Positions 1 through 5,800 of a stretch of 19,004 nt of DNA are shown piece by piece. The stretch is from Candidatus Moranbacteria bacterium UBA4824 (GTDB lineage: Bacteria > Patescibacteriota > Minisyncoccia > Moranbacterales > UBA2206). The notes under the pieces are model-generated. The model ran no database searches. It was given only the letters and a program-made list of their open reading frames with translations, and was not told the DNA's origin. Location of the stretch: contig DHFM01000057.1 in NCBI GenBank assembly GCA_002400405.1, positions 1 through 19,004 of the forward strand. Direction: 5' to 3'. The first letter of the stretch is position 1, and each line of letters starts with the position of its first letter. The translations under genes were made by a program, and so were the position numbers.

Positions 1-1919
1 CCGGATTCAGTGTCTTGAGCGATTCTCATTTGATAAGTGGAATCATCGCTAGAGATGATGGAAATTTCAGCTGGGGAGACGGAAGCATCAAGATCCATGT
101 CAGTGATGACAGGAGGTTTGGTGTCGAGGGTGAAAGTCGATGATTCCTCTGAATCAGTATTATTGGCCGCTTCATTATCATCAACAGTCACTCGAATCTT
201 GGCGGTATTATTTAGAAAATTATTATTGAAATCTGTGGTGGGATCCCAAGTGACTATTTGTGTAGAAGTCCAGTCTTGACTGGAAGTGTTAAGATTGTCA
301 GTTGCTCCTGCTGAAAGAGTGACGCAAGTTTCCCAAGAATCTCCGTCCCAATATTGAAAAGAAGGGGTGACATAACCATGACCGGAAGCGGAATCGACAT
401 CTCTCGCTTGATAGTAAATATTTACTATTCCATCTGTTCCTTGGGAAGCGGTGACATTTTGAACTTCCGGAGCACCATTCACCACATAAGTGATTTGAAC
501 TTGAGAAACAGTTGCGGAGACTCCATTTGAAGCAGAAAGTTCCAGTTTGTATTGGAAATATTGATCACCTACTGCGTCTTTCATTCCGGCGGGAATCAAA
601 GATTCATCACAATCCACCACTCCGTTTTCTTTGTCACATCCAGAGGGAAGAGGTTGTCCAGCTTCGGAAGAAACAATTTCCGTCCACGAAGCCAAGAGAA
701 GATTCTCCACACTGGACGCACTACGAAGATACATTGTGTTTTTTGTTCCGTCCGGCAGTGTCATATCTTCAATCCAGCTTATTCCACCCAAAGCATTGTC
801 GGGAGCGGTAGAATTATATGGAGAAGAAATCAAATCAGCCAAATCTTCCGCATAAATATGCATATCATAAAAAGTTGGCGTAACATTTGTATTATCTGTT
901 CCAAAAATAACTTGGTATTGAATATATTGCTCGCCATCATCCACACAATTATTAGCTGAGATATCCGTGCCATTTGAAACTAATTCGCAAGTTGTCCACG
1001 CCGGAGCGGTGCTCATATCAGAATTGGAATCAGTTCGCACCTTCACTGAAAGAGAAGTGTCAGGCAAAACATTCTCATTCCAACTTATTTGACTATAACC
1101 GGTGAGCGATGAAGTATAACTTTTACTGGTATATGTTTCTTCATAAGTCCTCACAGAAGTTGTCGGCAAATCATAATCAAAATTGACTCTTGAAATTTCA
1201 GGCAAACTGCTACCACCAATTGAATCAGAAACTAGAATCGCTTTATATTGAAAATATCGATCGCTGGCATTGTCTTGAAATATCGCATCAATTGTTTCAC
1301 TGCCAGAGAAATCCGTGAAAAAACTCTCCCGATTGCATTCCGCTCCCGCGTTATCCGGTCCGCACCAATTTGTCCAACTGCTTCCGTCAGGCGAAGTGCG
1401 AATTTGGAAAAGCACATTTCCCCCATTCAAACTTTCAGTCCAATCAAAGCCTTGCAAAGTATTTCTTGAATCTTGCGAATCAAAAACAGAAGAAATCAGC
1501 GTGGAAACATTTGTTTGAAAATTTATATCATAAAAAGTTGGTGTTAAATTTGGATTGTCCGTTCCAAGCGTAATCTGATATTGCAAATAACGCTCCCCGT
1601 CAGCCACACAACTATTGGTTGAAATATCTGCGCCATTAGAAACAGCCGTGCAACTCGCCCAAGCCGTTGCTCCGCTCATATCAAAAGATGAATCTGTTCG
1701 CACCTTGACCACCACAGAAGTCCCAGCAGGAGTCGTGTCCGCATTCCAACTGGCATTACCATACTGAACCAAATAATCATTATCAATAATTTGCGAAGTG
1801 AAAGTCTCCTCATAAGTCGCCGCATTTGCCGAAACTGTGCCAAAAACAAAACCAAAAAACATCACACATATTGTGAGGAAAAAATATTTTATTAGGTTTT
1901 GTTTTTTATTGAAAAACAT
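1..1919 (-). CDS. Large secreted beta-repeat surface protein, 3' end outside window
   Basis: An open frame runs from ATG at 1919 to the window edge (639 codons seen) without a stop. Residues 5-33 look like a signal peptide or membrane anchor: a Lys-rich start, then a hydrophobic stretch ending near VSANA. Residues 35-257 and 258-480 are two copies of a tandem repeat. Both begin TYEET, carry KVRTDS near the middle and end each half-unit with a QYIQYQ or YFQYK signature, so there are four beta-sandwich-like units. Several Cys pairs recur at matching places. Residues 480-639 form a different, probably Ig or cadherin-like domain (SFQYWDGDSWETC, then TLDTKPPVITDMDLD). Composition is rich in Thr, Ser, Asn and Asp with few Lys, as in exported cell-surface proteins. 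No enzyme motif is visible. Function is probably adhesion or envelope structure, by inference only. Small open frames on the other strand here are shadows of this gene. Confidence 0.85.
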   Translation of the reverse strand, partial: MFFNKKQNLIKYFFLTICVMFFGFVFGTVSANAATYEETFTSQIIDNDYLVQYGNASWNADTTPAGTSVVVKVRTDSSFDMSGATAWASCTAVSNGADISTNSCVADGERYLQYQITLGTDNPNLTPTFYDINFQTNVSTLISSVFDSQDSRNTLQGFDWTESLNGGNVLFQIRTSPDGSSWTNWCGPDNAGAECNRESFFTDFSGSETIDAIFQDNASDRYFQYKAILVSDSIGGSSLPEISRVNFDYDLPTTSVRTYEETYTSKSYTSSLTGYSQISWNENVLPDTSLSVKVRTDSNSDMSTAPAWTTCELVSNGTDISANNCVDDGEQYIQYQVIFGTDNTNVTPTFYDMHIYAEDLADLISSPYNSTAPDNALGGISWIEDMTLPDGTKNTMYLRSASSVENLLLASWTEIVSSEAGQPLPSGCDKENGVVDCDESLIPAGMKDAVGDQYFQYKLELSASNGVSATVSQVQITYVVNGAPEVQNVTASQGTDGIVNIYYQARDVDSASGHGYVTPSFQYWDGDSWETCVTLSAGATDNLNTSSQDWTSTQIVTWDPTTDFNNNFLNNTAKIRVTVDDNEAANNTDSEESSTFTLDTKPPVITDMDLDASVSPAEISIISSDDSTYQMRIAQDTES

Positions 1920-1927
1920 TTAGAGAA

Positions 1928-1988
1928 AATTTTTAATTTTTGTAATTTTTAATTTTTAAATAAACTTTAAATTTTTAATTTCTAAACC
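1928..1988 (-). repeat. AT-rich spacer repeat, copy 1
   Basis: Copy of a roughly 45-60 bp AT-only motif (TAATTTTTAAATAAA, then AATTTTTAATTTCTAAA) found six times between 1.9 and 7.0 kb. It lies just upstream of the large surface-protein gene. Nothing else is visible in the gap 1920-2067. Confidence 0.6.
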
Positions 1989-2019
1989 TATTATTATATC
2001 ACCCGTTTAAAAATTTTGA

Positions 2020-2067
2020 TTTAAGATTTATTTAAAAATTATAAAATTAAAACTTACAAAATTATTA
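2020..2067 (+). repeat. AT-rich spacer repeat, copy 2 (inverted)
   Basis: Reverse-oriented copy of the same AT-rich motif, ending at the stop codon of the KilA-N gene. Together with copy 1 it makes an imperfect inverted repeat centred near 2005. Confidence 0.5.
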
Positions 2068-2907
2068 TCAAGACAAGCTTTCCAACTTCTTCACACTCGA
2101 ATTTTCCAGGAGTGATTTCATCTGAATAATAGCAATTTTATTGAGTTTTTTCAATCTTTCGCTTTGTGGTAAATTTTGTCGGATGAATTCTGCGTTCAGA
2201 CTTTCCAGATTAGCCAAACAAACAAGCTGGGTCACATTGGCATAATCTCGCATATTTCCACTTTTTTTCTTGTTTTTATCTTTCCATTCTTTGGCTGTCA
2301 TTCCAAAAAGTGCCATATTTAAAACATCAGCTTCGTTGGCATAGACAATATTTGTTTCCTTGTTGGACAATTTTTGCGGTAAAATAATATTTTCCTTGAT
2401 TGCGTCCGTATGAATTTTATAATTTATTCTCGTAAGCATTCGCTTGGCATCCCAACCAAGATTCAGTCTTTCGTTTTCTTCAATTTTGAGTCTTTGAAAT
2501 TCTTTGATCAAATACAGTTTGAATTCAGGAGAAATCCACGTCGCAAATTCAAAAGCAATGTCTTTGTGAGCAAAGGTTCCTCCGCCATAGCGACCGGACT
2601 TGGAAATAATTCCAATTGCGCCAGTTTTTTCAATCCATTTCAACGGAGACAAAACAAAGGAATTTGATCCTGATTTATTTTTAAACCCGTCGAATTCGAC
2701 CAGTTTAAAATTGGGGTTATTTATCTTTTCCCAAAGCCCTAAGAATTCAATGGAACTATAGTTTCTCATCCAGTTCTTGACAACATCTGCTGGAAACTCA
2801 GAATTTTTGATTTTGGCAATATCAGTCAGCGAAATATAATCATTCTCATTCTCCGATAAGTTAACGGAGATTATCTGATTGTTAATTTCAATTTTTTTAT
2901 TTTTCAT
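2068..2907 (-). CDS. KilA-N domain protein
   Basis: 279 aa, ATG start. Residues 1-140 match the KilA-N pattern: a short beta start (IEINNQIISV), YISLTDIAK near 24-32, then WMRNYSSIEFLGLWEKINNPNFK, and a second half with WIEKTGAIGI (91-100), GRYGGGTFAHKDIAFEFATWISPEFKLYLIKEFQRLK (105-141). KilA-N is a DNA-binding domain found in phage and DNA-virus proteins and in many bacterial accessory genes. The C-terminal 130 residues are helical and carry NEADVLNMALFGMTAKEWKDKN, a tail often seen with this family in bacteria. The gene follows the DGR reverse transcriptase by 56 bp on the same strand, so it may be co-transcribed. A role in the retroelement is not established; it could equally be a neighbouring phage-derived gene. 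Confidence 0.85.
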   Translation of the reverse strand: MKNKKIEINNQIISVNLSENENDYISLTDIAKIKNSEFPADVVKNWMRNYSSIEFLGLWEKINNPNFKLVEFDGFKNKSGSNSFVLSPLKWIEKTGAIGIISKSGRYGGGTFAHKDIAFEFATWISPEFKLYLIKEFQRLKIEENERLNLGWDAKRMLTRINYKIHTDAIKENIILPQKLSNKETNIVYANEADVLNMALFGMTAKEWKDKNKKKSGNMRDYANVTQLVCLANLESLNAEFIRQNLPQSERLKKLNKIAIIQMKSLLENSSVKKLESLS

Positions 2908-2963
2908 AGAAATTTTATAGCTTTTTTAATAAATTCATATTTTTCTGCCATTCCTTTTCCCTC

Positions 2964-4205
2964 TCATTCTACCTCATTTTTCAAAAAATTAAAAGCGAAA
3001 ATCTTGTTATCTCTTTTGAACATTCGGCAATAGCTGAAATCGATATAAAAATAATTGAAGAAAAAGATGGAAAGCTCCTTGGTGAGGATCTTTTTTCGCA
3101 AATTATATGAATTATAATGTTTCATCATCCCCAACACTGAATTGATAAATGACAAAAAACTTTCCGCTTCTTCTCTGCTTAATGAATTCTTTTTTTGGCA
3201 GAGATAGTTATTCCAATCCACAATTTTTTTTCTGGCATTCCCTTTATTTTTGTTTTTTATGTAAATTCTGAAAGGTTTCAAATAAACTCCAAGAAAATCC
3301 ACTCCTCTGGAAAAATGCTGGAGATAAATTTTTTTCGGATGAAGTTTTAGCAGTAAATTTTTCACCAGATATTCTCGAACCGCCAAAATTATTTTTTTCA
3401 AGAAATCTTTGCTTTGGTGAATGATAACAAAATCATCCACATATCGGCCATAATATTTGCATTTCAAAACATATTTCACAAAATAATCCAGATCATTCAG
3501 ATAAACATTGCCGAAAAGTTGTGAGGTCAAATTTCCAATCGGCAGTCCACTGTTTTTCTCGCAATGGAAAAGTGATTTCGATTTTGGCAGATTGTCCCAA
3601 TCGCTGGCTTTGCCTTTGATTTTGCAATTCTTGGTTGGATCGCTATAAATTGTTTTTCGAATAAGCTCCAAGACAAGTTTCAAATCAAAATCCAATCCGG
3701 TTTTTTCTTTTTGCAAAAGCAGTCTTTTTTTCACTTGATTATACAAAATATCCCTATTAATTGACATAAAATATCCACTAATATCCAATTTCAAAATATA
3801 ACAATCTTTCTGGTAATTTTGCGAACAAGATCGGATGAAATGATCCACTCTTCTTATCCCGCATCGCACCCCTTTGCCATTCCGACAACTATATGAATCA
3901 TAAATGAAATGTTTTTCAAAAATTGGGTTGATATAGTTATAGATAAAATGATGAACAATTCTGTCACGAAAATCCGCCGCAAAAATTTCTCTTTTGATCG
4001 GACGATTCACCACAAAACAAATTGATCTTCCAGGTTGATATTGGCCAGAAACAATTTCCTCATATAATTTGAAAATATTTTCTTCATATTTTTCTTCAAA
4101 TTTCAAAGCACTGAAAGTTTTCCGCTTGTTTTTTCGAGCATCAAAATAGGCTTGAAATAAATCTTCTAATAATTTTTCATTCATAATTTCTTTTTTCTCT
4201 GTCAT
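2964..4205 (-). CDS. Diversity-generating retroelement reverse transcriptase
   Basis: 413 aa. The enzyme copies the TR transcript into cDNA with errors at adenines; the cDNA then replaces the VR of the target gene. RT motifs appear in order: RPIKREIFAADFRDRIVHH (68-86, motif 1/2 region), LKLDISGYF with catalytic D141 (motif A), GLPIGNLTSQLFGNVYLN (220-237), YYGRYVDDFVIIH with D257 and D258 (motif C), and HPKKIYLQ...VDFLGVYLKPF (289-312, motifs D/E). The SQ pair at 228-229, where most RTs have SP, is characteristic of DGR enzymes. There is no maturase, endonuclease or RNase H domain, and the length is normal for the class. It lies about 240 bp downstream of the TR on the same strand. ATG 4205 is used here, but ATG 4184 (MNEKLLEDL) has a purine-rich stretch before it and may be the real start. 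Confidence 0.96.
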   Translation of the reverse strand: MTEKKEIMNEKLLEDLFQAYFDARKNKRKTFSALKFEEKYEENIFKLYEEIVSGQYQPGRSICFVVNRPIKREIFAADFRDRIVHHFIYNYINPIFEKHFIYDSYSCRNGKGVRCGIRRVDHFIRSCSQNYQKDCYILKLDISGYFMSINRDILYNQVKKRLLLQKEKTGLDFDLKLVLELIRKTIYSDPTKNCKIKGKASDWDNLPKSKSLFHCEKNSGLPIGNLTSQLFGNVYLNDLDYFVKYVLKCKYYGRYVDDFVIIHQSKDFLKKIILAVREYLVKNLLLKLHPKKIYLQHFSRGVDFLGVYLKPFRIYIKNKNKGNARKKIVDWNNYLCQKKNSLSREEAESFLSFINSVLGMMKHYNSYNLRKKILTKELSIFFFNYFYIDFSYCRMFKRDNKIFAFNFLKNEVE

Positions 4206-4230
4206 TTCTGCGAAAGCAAGAATAATTATA

Positions 4231-4295
4231 TTAATAATTTTTAAATTTTATAATTTTTAATTTTATAAATAAATCTTAAATTAAAATTTTTAAAC
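4231..4295 (-). repeat. AT-rich spacer repeat, copy 3
   Basis: Another copy of the AT-only motif (TAATTTTTAATTTTATAAAT, then AAATCTTAAATTAAAATTTT), just upstream of the RT gene. With copy 4 it forms an imperfect inverted pair around 4305. Confidence 0.5.
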
Positions 4296-4315
4296 AAGGT
4301 ATTTTTCAACAGTAA

Positions 4316-4380
4316 AGTTTGGAAATTAAAAATTAAAATTTATTTAAAAATTACAAAAATTAAAAATTACAAAATTATTA
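4316..4380 (+). repeat. AT-rich spacer repeat, copy 4 (inverted)
   Basis: Reverse-oriented copy. Its complement reads AATTTTGTAATTTTTAATTT, then AATAAATTTTAATTTTTAAT and TTCCAAACT, close to copies 1, 5 and 6. It fills the space between the TR region and the RT gene. Confidence 0.55.
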
Positions 4381-4785
4381 TTGTCTTATCTCCCCTTTCC
4401 CTCCGCCTGAAAAATTCAAACGGAGGAAAAACAACAGAGAAAGCCAATCCTTGAGGCAACGGACAGAAAATCCGTTCGCCTGATCATTCTCATTCCGATT
4501 CACCGTGGCATTCGTGCTATTCAGATTCCGATTCCAAGCATTGCTACCGGACACCGTGGAAGACCAAAAGTTCGTATTCGTGCTGAGATTAGCAAAGGAA
4601 CCATCGGTATTGCGGTTGCCAGCAAGCCCTAACAGTCGCTTGTTGTTCAAATCATCCTGCCGGATAAATTGAATTTTTTGCATTCCTGACAATTTTTGCC
4701 AGAGGACTGTTGGATTGATTTTTTTGGACTCACTTATTTTCACCTCCCCACGGGATAACAAAAATAATTCCGGCCCAAAATTCAT
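4378..4785 (-). CDS. Open frame spanning the DGR template repeat (doubtful as a protein)
   Basis: 135 codons. ATG 4785 overlaps the avd stop by four bases (ATGA), and residues 57-117 are the TR read in the same frame as the target gene (GNRNTDGSFANLST to FSVRCLKD). Where the target ends with TGA, this frame has TGG and continues for 26 residues rich in hydrophobic and Gly residues. The first 55 residues do not clearly resemble the target's Fib_succ_major fold, apart from a LAG just before the repeat. DGR templates normally act as RNA, not protein. The open frame may exist because the TR is a copy of coding sequence, or it may be the remnant of an old target-gene duplicate. Translation is possible through the ATGA overlap but unproven. 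Confidence 0.3.
   Translation of the reverse strand: MNFGPELFLLSRGEVKISESKKINPTVLWQKLSGMQKIQFIRQDDLNNKRLLGLAGNRNTDGSFANLSTNTNFWSSTVSGSNAWNRNLNSTNATVNRNENDQANGFSVRCLKDWLSLLFFLRLNFSGGGKGEIRQ
4396..4429 (-). other. Stem-loop between TR and reverse transcriptase
   Basis: On the coding strand TTTCCTCCG pairs with CGGAGGGAAA (one bulge) around a 15-nt loop. It begins 15 bp past the TR end, in an otherwise AT-rich stretch. In the BPP-1 element, structured RNA downstream of TR is needed for RT/Avd-dependent cDNA priming; a similar role here is inference. It is not followed by a U-tract, so it is not an obvious terminator. Confidence 0.5.
4445..4627 (-). repeat. DGR template repeat (TR)
   Basis: 183 bp that align without gaps to 5802-5984. 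They differ at 15 sites: 4471, 4476, 4493, 4494, 4499, 4500, 4521, 4526, 4532, 4533, 4541, 4542, 4572, 4578 and 4617. Every one is T on plus, hence A in the coding-strand TR. The TR holds about 45 such adenines and about 138 other bases; none of the other bases differ. Fourteen codons are AAC or AAT, the codons that give most amino-acid diversity when adenines are randomised, and ten of them are changed in the VR. The repeat lies between avd and the RT, the usual DGR place. Its RNA is expected to be the template for mutagenic reverse transcription. Confidence 0.96.
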
Positions 4786-5120
4786 TTTTGACTGCTTTGC
4801 CAGCCTGTCAACTGCTTGGAAACATTTTCTATTTTCAAATTAATGTGCGTAAATTTCTTGATGCCAATTTCCTTCAAATCATGGAGAATTCTGACATATA
4901 ATCTGATCATTTCCAATTTTTCTCTTGCTTCACCTATGATTTCTTTTTTGTCATAAACTCTATTGGCTCGATAGATTCCCACGAGCAAATCAATCGTGTC
5001 TTTTTTCAAATCTTGCCCAATCGTATATTTGTATTCCCGCGACAAATCTTTGGAAAAAATAAATATTTCCAAAAGCAACTCATAACTGGCTTTGTGAACT
5101 GGCAGACTGGAATAAATCAT
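4782..5120 (-). CDS. avd: Accessory variability determinant, Avd
   Basis: 112 aa, ATG start. Avd is a small basic four-helix-bundle protein that forms a pentamer, binds the DGR reverse transcriptase and the TR RNA, and is required for mutagenic retrohoming in BPP-1. This protein has the family pattern: LPVHKASYELLLEIFIFSKDLSREYKYTIGQDLKKDTIDLLVGIYRANR at 6-54, then a helix with Lys/Glu and MIRLYVRILHDLKEIGIKKFTHIN at 71-94, ending NVSKQLTGW at 99-107. The sequence is predicted all-helical. The gene stands directly upstream of the TR on the same strand, as in other DGRs, and its stop overlaps the ATG of the TR-spanning frame. The family assignment is strong because of both sequence and context. 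Confidence 0.92.
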   Translation of the reverse strand: MIYSSLPVHKASYELLLEIFIFSKDLSREYKYTIGQDLKKDTIDLLVGIYRANRVYDKKEIIGEAREKLEMIRLYVRILHDLKEIGIKKFTHINLKIENVSKQLTGWQSSQK

Positions 5121-5124
5121 ACTT

Positions 5125-5181
5125 TATTAATTTTTAATTTTTGAATTTTATAATTTTTAAATAAATCTTAATTTTTAATTC
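5125..5181 (-). repeat. AT-rich spacer repeat, copy 5
   Basis: AT-only motif (AATTTTATAATTTTTAAATA, then AATCTTAATTTTTAATT) directly upstream of avd. No promoter can be singled out in such AT-rich sequence. Confidence 0.55.
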
Positions 5182-5194
5182 ACAATTTTGAAAA

Positions 5195-5231
5195 TTACAA
5201 TCTCAAAATCACAAATTCCAAATAAATTCAA
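5195..5231 (+). repeat. Left arm of inverted repeat around the four-helix-bundle gene
   Basis: This 37-bp sequence matches the reverse complement of 5628-5664 at 33 of 37 positions, and at 32 of the 34 outermost. The core reads ACAAATTCCAAATAAATT. It lies 33 bp beyond the stop of the enclosed gene. Confidence 0.75.
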
Positions 5232-5264
5232 AATAATAAATTCAAATTTTCAAAAACCTTTTAT

Positions 5265-5627
5265 TTATTTACTTTTTTCAAGAATTGTAGCAAATATTTT
5301 TACTAATTCCGTGGTTTCTTGAAGTAGTGGTTTAATCCTATTTTCAAATTCGGGATTAGCTTCTATTATCAAATTTAACCAGTAAATCGTTTCTTTTCCT
5401 TCTTTTCGACAAATTCTAATGCGATAACAAAAATCTTTTTTTGTTTCTGTTTCATTAGCTTCTCGATAATTTGCTCCCATTGAGGTTCCAGAACGAACAA
5501 TTTGGTCTATTAGCTTAAAATTTATAGTGTTCTTGGGCAGTTCCTTTGACATTCTGATTATTCTCTTCCCGTATTCCAAAGTTCTATCCTCCAAATCATA
5601 TTGTTTTGAATTTGTGATTTTGGTCAT
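5265..5627 (-). CDS. Four-helix-bundle protein (23S rRNA intervening-sequence protein family)
   Basis: 120 aa. It matches the TIGR02436/S23 pattern: YDLEDRTLEYGKRIIRMSKELP (10-31), LIDQIVRSGTSMGANYREANETETKKDFCYRIRICRKEGKETIYWLNLIIEA (44-95), then a last helix. The RSGTS-NYREA and KDF-KEGKE-WL motifs are family hallmarks. These proteins were first seen as ORFs in intervening sequences of 23S rRNA genes and occur widely as stand-alone genes; their biochemical role is unknown. The fold is the same as Avd, and the gene sits between the DGR target and avd. It could be a second Avd-like factor or an independent insertion. The second idea is favoured by the inverted repeats that flank it (5195-5231 and 5628-5664), one of which abuts the ATG at 5627. 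No Shine-Dalgarno sequence is visible. Confidence 0.88.
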   Translation of the reverse strand: MTKITNSKQYDLEDRTLEYGKRIIRMSKELPKNTINFKLIDQIVRSGTSMGANYREANETETKKDFCYRIRICRKEGKETIYWLNLIIEANPEFENRIKPLLQETTELVKIFATILEKSK

Positions 5628-5664
5628 TGTAATTTATTTGGAATTTGTAATTTTGAAATTGTAA
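5628..5664 (-). repeat. Right arm of inverted repeat around the four-helix-bundle gene
   Basis: Reverse complement of 5195-5231 with four mismatches. It abuts the start codon of the enclosed gene. Part of it (GAATTTGTAATTTTGA at 5641) is repeated imperfectly inside the gene's first codons at 5609. Confidence 0.75.
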
Positions 5665-5749
5665 TTTATTCTTTTGTTTGAAAATTGTATCATTGCAAAT
5701 TGAAAATTTATTGAAAATTGAGAAATGTAAATTGAAAATTTCATCCCGA

Positions 5750-5761
5750 CCGCTTACGCGG
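5750..5761 (-). other. Small GC stem with GTAA loop downstream of VR
   Basis: CCGC-GTAA-GCGG on the coding strand, 40 bp past the target gene's stop, in AT-rich surroundings. Hairpins or cruciforms just downstream of VR help target recognition in studied DGRs. This one is shorter (4 bp) and farther away than the known examples, so the assignment is weak. Confidence 0.3.
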
Positions 5762-5800
5762 AAGAAAATAAATCAAATAAATTCAAATGAATCAAATGAA

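Noticed and set aside
37..1573. Several short frames on both strands within 1-1.9 kb
   Set aside because: They are shadows of the 639-codon minus-strand frame, which has signal peptide and internal repeats.
2964..4205. Reverse transcriptase as group II intron or retron
   Set aside because: No maturase or intron RNA features, no msr/msd, and the SQ motif plus TR/VR pair identify a DGR.
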